Numbered from the stretch's first letter, positions 17,532 to 27,561 are shown. The stretch: DNA of 52,665 bases from Clostridiales bacterium UBA4039 (GCA_002382805.1 DGAD01000016.1:1-52665); one strand, 5' to 3'. Made by a program: numbers and translations. Notes: generated from the letters alone by a model not told the origin.

Positions 17532-18425
17532 ATGGAGATTAAAAAGAAAAAAATCAGAGTTTATCTGACGCCTATAGGATTTATATTTCCTTTTTTTGCA
17601 CTATATACTGTTTTTACCATATGGCCCGTTGTTCAAGGTATATATGTTAGCTTTCATCGATGGAGTTTGATGGGGAAGTTAGGTTTTGTTGGCTTTGAAA
17701 ATTACGCGCGTTTTTTAGAGGATAAAAATTTTATAGGAGCGCTAAGCAATACGTTAAAATTCGTTATAATCACAGCACCTGCATTGGTCGTCGTAGCACT
17801 TGTTTTAGCTTTATTAGCTAATCGGGAATCGCGATTAAAAAAAATTCTTCGTATCAGTTATTATTTACCTAGTGTGTTGTCCGTTGCAGTGGCCTCGTTT
17901 ATTGCACAATATATGTTTGCACCGTATCGAGGTTTTATTAATGGTTTTTTACATGCGATAGGTTCTTTGCCTGCAAATCAAGAGCTGCAATGGCTACAAG
18001 ACCCTAGCTTGGTTTGGGTGACGATTACATCAATGACTGTATGGTGGACCGTTGGATTTAGTATGATGCTTTACTTATCAGCATTACAAGACATCTCACC
18101 GCAAGTTTTGGAATCTGCAGAAATCGATGGTGCAAATGGCCGACAACGTTTGTTTTTTATTGTTATTCCCTTATTAAAACCTACTACATACTTGGTGTCA
18201 TTGCTACAGCTTATTGCGTGTTTTAAAGTGTTTGGACAAATTTATCTCATAACAGGTGGAGGACCGGCTTCTTCAACACGTCCCATGATTCAATATATTT
18301 ATGAGACCGCATTTACAAAAGGGCGAATGGGTTATGCAGCATCGATGTCGTATGTTCTTTTCGCGATTTTGGTCCTTTTGTCTCTTGTTCAGCAAATTAT
18401 GCAAAAAAGGAGTGAAAAGGTATGA
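17532..18425 (+). CDS. Sugar ABC transporter permease, MalF/UgpA type
   Basis: A 297-residue inner-membrane permease with six predicted transmembrane helices. The cytoplasmic EAA loop reads AEIDGANGRQRLFFIVIPLL, which contacts the ATPase. GGPASSTRPMIQYIYETAF near the C-terminus is a signature of carbohydrate CUT1 permeases. Its stop overlaps the start of the second permease by 4 nt. No ATPase gene is present in the operon, so it must share an MsmX/MsiK-like ATPase encoded elsewhere, as is common for CUT1 systems in Firmicutes. Confidence 0.93.
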   Translation: MEIKKKKIRVYLTPIGFIFPFFALYTVFTIWPVVQGIYVSFHRWSLMGKLGFVGFENYARFLEDKNFIGALSNTLKFVIITAPALVVVALVLALLANRESRLKKILRISYYLPSVLSVAVASFIAQYMFAPYRGFINGFLHAIGSLPANQELQWLQDPSLVWVTITSMTVWWTVGFSMMLYLSALQDISPQVLESAEIDGANGRQRLFFIVIPLLKPTTYLVSLLQLIACFKVFGQIYLITGGGPASSTRPMIQYIYETAFTKGRMGYAASMSYVLFAILVLLSLVQQIMQKRSEKV

Positions 18426-19264
18426 TGCAATCATCAAGCATAAAAAAAAGACGTGTTGGAAATATAGCGTTGACAATAGTTTCAGGTGTGTTTGCACTGG
18501 TATTTTTGGCACCTATACTTTGGTCGTTAGCGGTGTCTTTTCAGATAGAGGGAAGGCAAATCCTAAGTGTGTGGGACTGGTTTAAACCACCATATACATT
18601 GCAAAATTATCCGGAGATTATTCTTAATAGTGAAGTACCGCTTTGGATGTTTAATAGCTTGTTTATTGCAGTTGTTGCGACAGTACTTACAGTATTTTTG
18701 TCGGCGATGGCAGCCTATGCAATTGCAAAAATTGAATTTAAAGGAAGTCGTTTGCTATTATTTTATTTTTTGCTGGGGCTAATGGTGCCTGGAGAAGCAA
18801 CGATTGTTCCCCTATTTATAACCGTCAATGGGTTTGATTTAATTGATACATATCCTGGGTTGATTTTTCCTGCGATTGCAGGCTCTATGAATTTAATCAT
18901 CATGGTTACATTTTTACGCAATATACCGAACGAATTAATTGAAGCAGTTAAAATAGATGGAGGCAACCATATAACCATTTTCTTTAAGATTGTATTGCCT
19001 TTATCAAAAGCTGTTTTGTCGACAGTATGCATTTTTGCATTTATAGGAAGTTGGAATAATTATTTGTGGCCATTGCTATGTGCAATGAGCAGCTCAAAAT
19101 TTACGCTTCCAATTGGAATACCAACGTTTGCAGGTACATACACCGTTGATTACGTGAAACCATTGACGGCTAACATGGTGGCATCCATACCAATGATTGT
19201 ATTGTATATTATTTTTGAAAAACAAATTGTTCAGGGAATTACAATGACTGGAGTTAAAGGGTAG
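18422..19264 (+). CDS. Sugar ABC transporter permease, MalG/UgpE type
   Basis: A 280-residue permease with six predicted membrane helices. It has the EAA loop AVKIDGGNHITIFFKIVLPL and the typical C-terminal segment PLTANMVASIPMIVLYIIFEKQIVQG, given here as two parts: PLTANMVASIPM, then IVLYIIFEKQIVQG. It pairs with the preceding MalF-type subunit to form the channel. Translation is coupled through a 4-nt overlap (a second ATG at 18425 is equally possible). The glycosidase follows after 39 nt. Confidence 0.93.
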   Translation: MMQSSSIKKRRVGNIALTIVSGVFALVFLAPILWSLAVSFQIEGRQILSVWDWFKPPYTLQNYPEIILNSEVPLWMFNSLFIAVVATVLTVFLSAMAAYAIAKIEFKGSRLLLFYFLLGLMVPGEATIVPLFITVNGFDLIDTYPGLIFPAIAGSMNLIIMVTFLRNIPNELIEAVKIDGGNHITIFFKIVLPLSKAVLSTVCIFAFIGSWNNYLWPLLCAMSSSKFTLPIGIPTFAGTYTVDYVKPLTANMVASIPMIVLYIIFEKQIVQGITMTGVKG

Positions 19265-19303
19265 TAAATCTACGAACTAAAATATTATTACGGAGGAACG
19301 ATT

Positions 19304-21085
19304 ATGAAGACGTATATCAAAGATTATCCCAGACCACAAATGGTTAGACCACAGTGGGAGTGTTTGAACGGAGAATGGCTGTTTGCTTTTGATGATCAAA
19401 ATATTGGTGAGCAAGAGGGGTGGAATCATGGCTTATCCAGTGATTTAAAGATTGTGGTACCTTTTACATATGAAACCCAATTGAGTGGTATTAACGTGCA
19501 AGAGCCTCATGAAGTGGTTTGGTATCAACGCAGCATATATTCAAAAGAACAAAAGCCAAGGCAGCGACAGCTATTGCACTTTGAAGGGAGCGACTATATT
19601 ACAAAGGTGTGGGTCAACGGGCAATTTATTGGCAAGCATCAGGGCGGATATGCGAGGTTTTCATTTGATATTACCCACGCACTGCAGGAAGGGGAGAATA
19701 TTCTTGTAGTGAAAGTTGAAGATACATATGATGTTCGTCAACCTCGTGGTAAGCAGCGATGGAAGAAATACAATTATGGATGTTGGTATGTTCAAACGAC
19801 AGGGATTTGGAAAACTGTATGGTTGGAGAGTATGTCCAGTGAACATATTAAAAAAACAAAAATCACACCGGACCTAGAAAAAAAAGAGGTTGAACTTGAA
19901 GTTGAGTTTATTAAAGGAGAAGCACCGCTAAGAATAGAGACGCGTATAGAATTTGACGGTGTTTTGGTTAATACATCTTCCGCTCAAGTTTTTGATAATT
20001 ATATAACCCTGCATTTGAATGTGCTATCTCTTGAGGTGAGTGAATGGGGAATAAAGACATGGTCGCCGAATGAACCTAACTTATACGACTTAAATATTCG
20101 CTTGATACAAGGGGATAAGATTATTGATGAAGTCGATTCATATTTTGGCATGAGAGAGGTTCGAATTGAACATAGTGAAGTACTACTTAATGGGCAGCCC
20201 CTATATCAAAGATTGCTGTTAGATCAAGGGTACTGGGAAAAATCTCACTTAACGCCTCCAAGCGAAGAGGCACTAATTGAAGATATTGATAAGACGTTGG
20301 AGCTTGGTTATAACGGAGTGCGAAAACATCAAAAGACAGAAGATGAGCGATTTTTATATTGGTGTGATGTGAAGGGGCTATTGGTTTGGAGTGAGTTTCC
20401 GGCGGCATATCATTTTACAGATTATGCAGTTGAGTGTATGACGGGTGAATGGATGGAGATTGTCACGCAAAACTATAATCATCCAAGTATTATTACGTGG
20501 ACGCCTTTTAATGAATCATGGGGGATTGCAGATATTAAAACCAATGCAACGCAGCAAAAATTCACAGAGGCTATCTACTACCTTACAAAAACACTTGACC
20601 CTTATAGACCGGTGATTGTGAATGATGGTTGGGAACACACGATTTCAGATATTATTACGTTACATGATTACGAAGAATCAGGAGAAGTGTTTTATAATCG
20701 TTACAATGAATACAAACAGGAAATTCTCGAAAATCGTACGTACCATAGTCGACACAAATCAGCGTTTGCTAATGGATATGGCTACAAAGGACAACCGGTT
20801 TTAATTAGTGAGTATGGGGGGATTGCCTTTGATAATGACGAAAAAGGATGGGGATATGGCAACAAAGTAGTAACAGAAAAAGACTTCATTCAACGCTTTG
20901 AAGAAATAACAGAAGCGATAAAAAAGACACCTTACATATGTGGTTTTTGTTATACGCAGCTTTCAGATGTGCAGCAAGAAATCAATGGATTAATGGACAT
21001 CAAAAGAAACTTTAAGGTCGATCCGCAGCGAATTAGCGAAATAAATAAGCGGCAGACAGGGTATTGGAGAATGGATAATTTTTAA
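19304..21085 (+). CDS. Glycoside hydrolase family 2 enzyme (beta-galactosidase/glucuronidase-like)
   Basis: A 593-residue cytoplasmic glycosidase, shorter than LacZ and close to beta-glucuronidase size. The N-terminal sugar-binding jelly roll contains LHFEGSDYITKVWVNGQFIG and GGYARFSFDIT. An Ig-like domain spans about 185-285. The TIM barrel holds acid/base Glu404 in PFNESWG and nucleophile Glu503 in LISEYGG. No signal peptide is present, so it acts on sugars brought in by the ABC importer. Family members hydrolyse beta-galactosides, beta-glucuronides, beta-mannosides and others; the specificity cannot be assigned here. GGAGGAACG precedes the ATG. Confidence 0.92.
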   Translation: MKTYIKDYPRPQMVRPQWECLNGEWLFAFDDQNIGEQEGWNHGLSSDLKIVVPFTYETQLSGINVQEPHEVVWYQRSIYSKEQKPRQRQLLHFEGSDYITKVWVNGQFIGKHQGGYARFSFDITHALQEGENILVVKVEDTYDVRQPRGKQRWKKYNYGCWYVQTTGIWKTVWLESMSSEHIKKTKITPDLEKKEVELEVEFIKGEAPLRIETRIEFDGVLVNTSSAQVFDNYITLHLNVLSLEVSEWGIKTWSPNEPNLYDLNIRLIQGDKIIDEVDSYFGMREVRIEHSEVLLNGQPLYQRLLLDQGYWEKSHLTPPSEEALIEDIDKTLELGYNGVRKHQKTEDERFLYWCDVKGLLVWSEFPAAYHFTDYAVECMTGEWMEIVTQNYNHPSIITWTPFNESWGIADIKTNATQQKFTEAIYYLTKTLDPYRPVIVNDGWEHTISDIITLHDYEESGEVFYNRYNEYKQEILENRTYHSRHKSAFANGYGYKGQPVLISEYGGIAFDNDEKGWGYGNKVVTEKDFIQRFEEITEAIKKTPYICGFCYTQLSDVQQEINGLMDIKRNFKVDPQRISEINKRQTGYWRMDNF

Positions 21086-21173
21086 TAATAATTCATTTTC
21101 TTAGTATCACGGTGCTTGGGGATACTCTGGACTATTTTGGGTTTAGCAAGGTGGTTTCTCATTATCCACACTC

Positions 21174-22049
21174 TTATTTTATCGGGAAATAAATATCAAT
21201 TTCAGAATGGGGATTATTCGGGCCTAAAAAGCGTTCTGTATAACACTCAAAATCATCTTGTTCTGCAAGTTCATACCCGCTTTTTGGAAACCACACGCTC
21301 CAAATATATTGGTAAGTCATCAAGAGAGTATCCACGGTTCCAACATGAACAAATTTGGCGTATTTGCCTTGGCTCAGTTCCTTTGCTTGCAATCCATAAT
21401 AAGTGTGGGATCCCACGGGGGATTCAATTCCGATAAAGGCATTGATGGGGCAATCGGCACCGAAAGATTGAGCGCAACAAGAATCAGCCACCTCATAAAT
21501 CTCAAATCTACGGCAAAAAGAAAGTTGCGGATCATTGAATGTAATGATTTGCTGATTAAATTGTTCCCACATAGGTACGCTATTATTTTTTTCAATACTG
21601 GTTTCAAAGCGCATCCCCAAAATATGTGTGGGAGGAATTATCTTAATTTCTGGTTTTAAGTCAGTGTATCTAATCGAATCAATCGCATTTGTCGGTATGG
21701 GTTTTCGAGAGCAGAGTAAAGTATCAACGCCGTTTTTTCGATATGCAGTCGGGGTTATACCGTATCTACTCTTGAATGCTCTCGTAAAACTTTCCGCCGA
21801 TTCAAAGTAGAAGGAAAGCCCAATATCCAATACTCTTTTTTCTGTGTGTACTAATTCCCACGCCGCCTGAGTCAGCCGCCTGCTTCGGATATAGCTTCCA
21901 ATGCTTTCTCCCATAACAGCACTGAAATATCGGTGAAAATGATAGTAGGAATAGGGCACTGCACCCGCAACATCAGAAGCCTTGATGGGCTCATTTAAAT
22001 GATTCTCGATAAATACAATGGCTTTGCCAATGGCTTGATGACATTCCAA
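21174..22049 (-). CDS. AraC-family regulator with GyrI-like effector domain
   Basis: A 291-residue regulator of the Rob/SoxS-like branch. Residues 1-105 are the two helix-turn-helix units (IKASDVAGAVPYSYYHFHRY and SAESFTRAFKSRYGITPTAY). Residues 130-291 are a GyrI-like/BacT effector domain, as in multidrug sensors that bind hydrophobic compounds. The TTG start lies 8 nt from GGAGG. It is encoded on the minus strand 18 nt behind the acylase gene and is presumably cotranscribed. This block interrupts a run of plus-strand genes. The ligand is unknown. Confidence 0.9.
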   Translation of the reverse strand: MECHQAIGKAIVFIENHLNEPIKASDVAGAVPYSYYHFHRYFSAVMGESIGSYIRSRRLTQAAWELVHTEKRVLDIGLSFYFESAESFTRAFKSRYGITPTAYRKNGVDTLLCSRKPIPTNAIDSIRYTDLKPEIKIIPPTHILGMRFETSIEKNNSVPMWEQFNQQIITFNDPQLSFCRRFEIYEVADSCCAQSFGADCPINAFIGIESPVGSHTYYGLQAKELSQGKYAKFVHVGTVDTLLMTYQYIWSVWFPKSGYELAEQDDFECYTERFLGPNNPHSEIDIYFPIK

Positions 22050-22067
22050 CTACAGTTCCTCCTTCTT

Positions 22068-23177
22068 TTATCTATTGATTTTATAAAAGTCTGGGCTTGC
22101 TTTTTCCTGCGGCAGCAACACACTGAGTTCTTTTTCCCCCAAAGATTTTACAGAAAATGTGTGCCAATCATTTGTTTGTGGAGAACCAAAGGTCATTTCA
22201 ATGGTTTGCTCTGTTACATCAATAATCATAGAACGCAAAGTTCCGAAAAACTCCTCATAATAATGACAGCACAAGCCATGGGGGTAGGATAAAGACAATA
22301 ATTGCTTCAGTGTACTTTTAGACACCTTGTCATTGTCTTGAAAAAACTTAGTGATTGCGTTGTTGCGAATCACAGAGCTGTCAATCACCATTTTTTCATA
22401 AGGCTTTATTTCTTCCAAAATAGTATGATTCGTAGCGTTCAGATAGGTTTCTGCACTTTCTGCCTCTAAAATCCGATAGGCTTTATGACCGTCCATACAT
22501 TGCAAAAGCGCAATGTGATTGTCTTTATCGGCAACCATTAAGCTGATATTATAGCCGATGGGAGCATTCATTGTCCAATCAATTGCTTCTTTTACATTCT
22601 TGCAATTTTCCAAAATGCTGCGAATGACAATCCAAAAGCTGAAACCGGTTACCCTTGCTTTCTGGCCGCCTTCAAAATTACCCACGGGTAGACCGTTACT
22701 GGCTTTACAAGCGCCGAGTCCGTGTTCATTCATTCCATCACAACGCCCAAAAAGATTCAGCGTAGAGCCGATGTGGCGATATTTGCCTTTGATTTCCGTG
22801 TATGCAAAACACATTTCTTCCATGCTATCATTAAAATCATAATTTCTTGCAAGGAGTGTATGTCCATTTTCCGTTTTGCCCGGCAAAGCGGCCATTAAGC
22901 TACAGCCACGTTCCAAATAAGTCATAGCATAGAAAATCACCTGTTCAACTGAAACATCTACTGTGTCCGCAAAGCCTTGAATTTCTTCATTGATGCCGCT
23001 ACAATATTCATCCAATAGCTTTTTGATTTCCTTCATTTTGTTCTGTGGGTAAGCTTTTGGTGGTAGCAACATCGTTTGAAGCAAGTTAGGCTTTGTCAAA
23101 GCCCACTTTCCAATTTGAGTTCCCACTTCATAGCTTGAACCGCATAAATTTTTTAAAGTCTCTTTTATTTCTTTCAA
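22068..23177 (-). CDS. C45-type N-terminal-nucleophile acylase/acyltransferase-like hydrolase
   Basis: About 369 residues, related to isopenicillin-N acyltransferase and other linear-amide C-N hydrolases (Ntn fold). The likely nucleophile after self-cleavage is Cys92 in ERGCSLM. It is followed by the family pattern NGHTLLARNYDF and later GMNEHGLGACKASNG, near DGYxVG-type motifs of the family. The precursor is predicted to cut itself before the Cys. It may hydrolyse N-acyl amides such as acyl-homoserine lactones, peptides or beta-lactams; no substrate can be chosen. TTG 23177 sits behind an AGGGTGAT site; an upstream ATG at 23207 has none. Confidence 0.82.
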   Translation of the reverse strand: MKEIKETLKNLCGSSYEVGTQIGKWALTKPNLLQTMLLPPKAYPQNKMKEIKKLLDEYCSGINEEIQGFADTVDVSVEQVIFYAMTYLERGCSLMAALPGKTENGHTLLARNYDFNDSMEEMCFAYTEIKGKYRHIGSTLNLFGRCDGMNEHGLGACKASNGLPVGNFEGGQKARVTGFSFWIVIRSILENCKNVKEAIDWTMNAPIGYNISLMVADKDNHIALLQCMDGHKAYRILEAESAETYLNATNHTILEEIKPYEKMVIDSSVIRNNAITKFFQDNDKVSKSTLKQLLSLSYPHGLCCHYYEEFFGTLRSMIIDVTEQTIEMTFGSPQTNDWHTFSVKSLGEKELSVLLPQEKASPDFYKINR

Positions 23178-23408
23178 AATAATCACCCTGCCTTTCGCTT
23201 TTATCATAAGACAAAGTGTAATGTAATTCTTGATATTTTTTGCGGACTATATAAATCTGATTGCAAAACGTTAAATATTTCCTGCTACTGTTTCAAAAGC
23301 ATTTTATCCGGTAGATTATACAAGAAGTTTACCATAGTAAAGTAGGATTTTCAACGAATTAGGTGTGGACAATTGAAACTGCTGCACTGCAAAAACTAAA
23401 ATTAGATC

Positions 23409-23501
23409 ACTGCCTGTTATTTCACTTCCTACAATATTACCTTCCTTGTCCACTACATAGGTACGAGGATAACCCATAATATCAGCGATAAATTCTTGGT
23501 A
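23409..23501 (-). pseudogene. Redoxin (TlpA/AhpC-like) remnant
   Basis: A minus-strand frame encodes a fragment of about 31 residues with GYPRTYVVDKEGNIVG, the strand around the cis-proline (here after Tyr) and the DxEGxIV turn typical of TlpA-like thiol-disulfide proteins. Upstream and downstream sequence does not continue the fold and there is no CxxC. It looks like a decayed piece of a gene. The rest of 23178-23601 contains no gene I can support. Confidence 0.55.
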
Positions 23502-23601
23502 ATTTATGTGATGTTTTTGTCTTTTTGTGGGATTGTTGAAATAGAAGACTAGGCGTAAGATTAAAGATGTTAATATCAATGAATATAGAGGAGGTTTTGT
23601 A

Positions 23602-24714
23602 ATGAAAAAGTTATTATCTATGTTTTTAGTTGTTGCATTAATCTTTAGTTTAACTGCATGCGGCAGTGAAGAGGCAGAGGAAGATCAAGGGGCAACAACA
23701 TCGGGGGAAACAGAGCAAACAGAAGAGACGACCAACGAACAAGACCAAGAGATGACAGAGAAAAAAGATCTAAAACTCACAGTATATGCAGGACTTCAAG
23801 AAGACCACGCTGCATTAGCCATTAAAGAATTTGAAAAAGCAACAGGGGTTAAGACAGAGATGGTTCGTATGAGTGGTGGAGAAATTTTTGCACGTATCAA
23901 AGCAGAAAAAGATAATCCATCAGCTAGTATATGGTACGGTGGTGGAGCGTTAACATTTATGGCGGCAGATAATGAAGGGCTGCTTGAGGAATATATCTCT
24001 CCGGAAAGTGAAAATATTGATGATCAGTTTAAAGACGCTGAAGGAGCTTGGACAGGTATTTATACAGGTATTCTTGGAATAGAAGGGAATCAAGCATGGC
24101 TTGAAGACAATAATCTTGAGCTTCCGACAACATGGGATGAACTATTAAAACCTGAATTTAAAGGCAATATTGTTATCGCACATCCAGCATCTTCGAGTAC
24201 GGCATATAACTTTTTAGCGACTATTTTACAGCTAAAAGGTGAAGAAGAAGGATTTGCATATCTTCAAAAATTTAATGAGCAAGTCAGACAATACACAAAA
24301 TCAGGAAGTGCACCTGGACGAATGGCAGGTCTTGGTGAAGCGCCGATTGCTATCGGGTTTTTACATGATGCGATTAAATATCAAGAAGAAGGATATAAGG
24401 ATTTGATCTTTACAGCGCCAGAAGATGGAACAGGTTATGAAATCGGTGCTGTTGGAATTATTAAAGGTGGACCGGACCAAGAGGCAGCTAGAATGTTTGT
24501 GGATTGGAGTTTGTCAAAAGAAGCGCAAGAGTTAGGTAAAACTGTTGGTTCGTTCCAATTCTTAACCAACAATACTGCGGAACCACCAGAACAAGCAAAA
24601 TCACTTAAAGGTGCTAACCTCATCGACTATAAGTTTCAATGGGCAGCAGATAACCGAGAAGAATTTTTAGAAAAATTTATTGAACTGACAAAAAGTGAAC
24701 CACCAACAGAATAG
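23602..24714 (+). CDS. Ferric-iron-type ABC transporter binding lipoprotein (FbpA/FutA-like)
   Basis: A 370-residue solute-binding lipoprotein. The lipobox LTAC gives Cys20, followed by an acidic tether. The domain begins LKLTVYAGLQEDHAALAIKEF and includes SIWYGGGALTFMAA and LPTTWDELLKPEFKGNIV, the pattern of Fe(III), phosphoglycerate and 2-aminoethylphosphonate binders. It is followed by a double-domain permease and an FbpC-like ATPase, the usual AfuABC/FbpABC order. Iron is the likeliest cargo, but the related organophosphate binders cannot be ruled out. AGAGGAGG lies before the ATG. Confidence 0.88.
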   Translation: MKKLLSMFLVVALIFSLTACGSEEAEEDQGATTSGETEQTEETTNEQDQEMTEKKDLKLTVYAGLQEDHAALAIKEFEKATGVKTEMVRMSGGEIFARIKAEKDNPSASIWYGGGALTFMAADNEGLLEEYISPESENIDDQFKDAEGAWTGIYTGILGIEGNQAWLEDNNLELPTTWDELLKPEFKGNIVIAHPASSSTAYNFLATILQLKGEEEGFAYLQKFNEQVRQYTKSGSAPGRMAGLGEAPIAIGFLHDAIKYQEEGYKDLIFTAPEDGTGYEIGAVGIIKGGPDQEAARMFVDWSLSKEAQELGKTVGSFQFLTNNTAEPPEQAKSLKGANLIDYKFQWAADNREEFLEKFIELTKSEPPTE

Positions 24715-24721
24715 TAAGCTT

Positions 24722-24757
24722 GTTGCACCCTATCTGCAAGGCTTGATAGGGTGCAAC
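24722..24757 (+). terminator. 13-bp perfect hairpin after the binding-protein gene
   Basis: GTTGCACCCTATC (24722-24734) pairs perfectly with GATAGGGTGCAAC (24745-24757). Only a weak CTTT follows, so it may be an mRNA-stabilising or partial-termination hairpin. It sits immediately before the permease ribosome site. Confidence 0.7.
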
Positions 24758-24774
24758 CTTTAAGGAGGATTATT

Positions 24775-26484
24775 TTGAAAAAAAATACGAAGGTGGAAAA
24801 AACATATGGACTTCGCCTTGCGGCAGAAGTGAAAAATATGCGAAAAGTCTTTACAGATCCTATTCTTGTGGTGAGCATTCTCATTGTACTAGCGGTAGTT
24901 ACCTTGTTCATCGTTATGCCGTTAGTCAATATATTAAAAGAAAGCTTTTTAAAAGATGGACAGTTCTCACTGGAACACTATAAAAAGATTTTTCGACTTT
25001 CATATAATTTAGAGATTATATTAAATACATTAAAACTCGGAGTTACAGTCAGTATCTTATCAACCGTCATAGGATTTATTTTTGCCTATGCATCAGCCTA
25101 TGTAAAGATTGCCAACAAAAAAATCATGAATGCCATTGCAATTCTACCAATTATCTCACCGCCATTTGTCATTGGGCTTTCAGCTATTTTGCTCTTTGGA
25201 CGAACAGGCTTGATTACGAGAAATCTCTTGGGTATGCAAAATGCAGAAATCTATGGATTTCATGGGCTCGTTTTAGTACAGACATTAACTTTTTTTCCGG
25301 TAGCTTATTTGGTTATGGTTGGACTTTTACAACGTATCGATCCATCCGTTGAGGAAGCGGCAAGAGACCTTGGGGCTTCAAGGTGGCAAGTCTTTAAGAC
25401 AGTTACATTACCTCTTATGGCACCCGGAATTGCTAATGCCGGATTACTTGTCTTTATCCAATCGGTTGCAGACTTTGGTAATCCAATGGTTGTTGGAGGC
25501 AATTACACGACCATGGCAGTCCAAATCTATATGCAGGGGATTGGAAGCTTAGATATGAGTGGAGCGACAGCATTAGCCATTCTTTTGTTGTTAATCTCAG
25601 TATGCGCCTTCCTTTTTCAAAAATATTATATCGGGAAGAAGACATATATTACAGTAACTGGAAAAGTATCAAGAGAACGGGTTCTTATCGATGAACCGTA
25701 TATAACCAAGCCTTTATCAGCCATTGTTATTTTGATTAGTATTTTTGTCGGTATGATGTATATTCTTATTCCGATTGGATCCTTCATCAAGTTATGGGGC
25801 GTAGATTATTCGTTTACATTAAATCATTTTAAATATGTATTTAATCTGGGAATAGAACCTATTGTAGATACACTGAGCTTAGCTCTAATTGCAACACCCA
25901 TTACGGGAGTGTTGTCAATGGTTATTGCATATCTAATTGTTCGAAGAAAATTTATTGGACGTGAATATATTGATTTTACAACGATGCTATCGATTGCTAT
26001 ACCCGGTACAGTTATTGGACTAGGATATGTATTGACCTATAATAAACCACCGATTGTTTTAACAGGAACAGGGATCATCTTAGTTATCGCCTTTATTATG
26101 CGTTCGATGCCGGTAGGTATTCGCTCAGGGATTGCTTCACTTCATCAAATCGATCCATCGATTGAAGAGGCTGCCAATGTTCTCGGAGCTTCAAGTAAAA
26201 AAGTGTTTACATCGATTACATTACCAATGATTCGCCCGGCATTTTTCAGTGGATTGGTATATGCTTTTTCTAGAAGTATGACACTGGTTAGTACAATTAT
26301 TTTCTTAGTATCTGCAAAATACAGTCTGTTGACGGTAGCGACAATGAGCCAGATTGATCAAGGTAGAATCGGCGTTGCCAGTGTATATTCCACACTACTT
26401 ATTATCATTGTTGGCACAGGGATTGCCTTGATGAAGTTTATTTTAACGAAAATGGGAGCCAGTGCAGAGGATATAAAACTATAG
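24775..26484 (+). CDS. Ferric-iron-type ABC permease, two fused permease domains (FbpB-like)
   Basis: About 569 residues, twelve or so membrane helices in two homologous halves. Each half has an EAA loop: EEAARDLGASRWQVF near 200 and EEAANVLGASSKKVF near 470. Fused permeases of this kind belong to Fe(III) (SfuB/FbpB) and phosphoglycerate-type importers. TTG 24775 behind TAAGGAGGAT is the chosen start; a GTG at 24751 lies inside the preceding hairpin. The ATPase gene follows after 9 nt. Channel for the cargo of the upstream binding protein. Confidence 0.92.
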   Translation: MKKNTKVEKTYGLRLAAEVKNMRKVFTDPILVVSILIVLAVVTLFIVMPLVNILKESFLKDGQFSLEHYKKIFRLSYNLEIILNTLKLGVTVSILSTVIGFIFAYASAYVKIANKKIMNAIAILPIISPPFVIGLSAILLFGRTGLITRNLLGMQNAEIYGFHGLVLVQTLTFFPVAYLVMVGLLQRIDPSVEEAARDLGASRWQVFKTVTLPLMAPGIANAGLLVFIQSVADFGNPMVVGGNYTTMAVQIYMQGIGSLDMSGATALAILLLLISVCAFLFQKYYIGKKTYITVTGKVSRERVLIDEPYITKPLSAIVILISIFVGMMYILIPIGSFIKLWGVDYSFTLNHFKYVFNLGIEPIVDTLSLALIATPITGVLSMVIAYLIVRRKFIGREYIDFTTMLSIAIPGTVIGLGYVLTYNKPPIVLTGTGIILVIAFIMRSMPVGIRSGIASLHQIDPSIEEAANVLGASSKKVFTSITLPMIRPAFFSGLVYAFSRSMTLVSTIIFLVSAKYSLLTVATMSQIDQGRIGVASVYSTLLIIIVGTGIALMKFILTKMGASAEDIKL

Positions 26485-26493
26485 GAGGCAAAG

Positions 26494-27561
26494 ATGAAAA
26501 AAGGTATTTCAATAAAAAACTTATCCAAGATATTTGTCATTGACAGTACGTCAAAAGTTGTTGCAGTCAATAAGGTTAATCTAGAAATAGAACCGGGAGA
26601 ATTTGTTACGTTACTTGGACCCTCTGGTTGTGGTAAGACCACGCTTTTGCGTATGGTTGCCGGTTTTGAAACATTGACAGAAGGCGAGATATATATAGGT
26701 AAGGAAAATGTAGCGTCATTGACACCGGATAAAAGGGATACATCGCTGGTTTTCCAAAACTACGCACTGTTTCCCCATATGAATGTATACAATAATATTG
26801 CCTATGGCTTAAAGTTGAAAAAACTGCCAAAAGCTGAAATTGATCAACGGGTACAGCGTATTCTTGATTTGATGAAGATGAATGATTTTGCACATCGAGT
26901 ACCATCCCAAATGTCTGGGGGGCAACAACAACGTGTGTCACTTGCCAGAGCCTTGGTAATGGAACCGGGAGTGCTGTTATTTGATGAACCTCTTTCGAAT
27001 TTGGATGCAAAACTTCGGGTGCATATGCGTGATGAAATACGTAAACTACAAAAAGAAGTAGGGATTACATCCTTATATGTAACCCATGACCAATCCGAAG
27101 CTATGGGATTATCCGACAAAGTCGTTATTATGAAAGATGGTAATATTGAACAGATTGGTAGTCCACGTGAAATCTATCAACAACCTGCCAATTCTTTTGT
27201 GGCTAACTTTATCGGCAAAGCCAATATCGTTAAAGGCGTCGTTGAAGGTGAAGGTGAAGATGGAGTGTATCAAGTCAATATTATGAATGTCATGTATATG
27301 GTGAAGTCGGAGCTGAAACTACAAAAAGACCAACGGGTTCAACTGGTTATTCGACCTGAGAGCATTATCGTTGGGAAAAAAGATTATCAGACAAAAGTAA
27401 CCAAAAGTATCTTTATGGGAGAATACCATGAATATGAAAGCGACTGGTTTGGACAAAACCTACAGATTTCAGATGAAAATCCCATCGGTAAAAAAATGTA
27501 TGATGTAGAGGATACCATGTGGATTGGTTTTGATGACTCTGCACTACATATTATTGAGTAA
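26494..27561 (+). CDS. ABC transporter ATPase with TOBE domain (FbpC/PotA-like)
   Basis: A 355-residue ATPase energising the importer. It has Walker A GPSGCGKTT, Q-loop VFQNYALFPHM, signature MSGGQQQRVS, Walker B VLLFDEPLSNLD and the switch His in YVTHDQSEA. Residues about 240-350 form the C-terminal TOBE/regulatory domain. All catalytic residues are present. Domain order and neighbours match FbpC rather than a sugar ATPase. It follows AGGAGG with good spacing. Confidence 0.93.
   Translation: MKKGISIKNLSKIFVIDSTSKVVAVNKVNLEIEPGEFVTLLGPSGCGKTTLLRMVAGFETLTEGEIYIGKENVASLTPDKRDTSLVFQNYALFPHMNVYNNIAYGLKLKKLPKAEIDQRVQRILDLMKMNDFAHRVPSQMSGGQQQRVSLARALVMEPGVLLFDEPLSNLDAKLRVHMRDEIRKLQKEVGITSLYVTHDQSEAMGLSDKVVIMKDGNIEQIGSPREIYQQPANSFVANFIGKANIVKGVVEGEGEDGVYQVNIMNVMYMVKSELKLQKDQRVQLVIRPESIIVGKKDYQTKVTKSIFMGEYHEYESDWFGQNLQISDENPIGKKMYDVEDTMWIGFDDSALHIIE

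Noticed and set aside
21103..21126. Inverted repeat AGTATC/GATACT after the GH2 gene
   Set aside because: Only 6 bp with a 12-nt loop and no T-run; too weak for a terminator.
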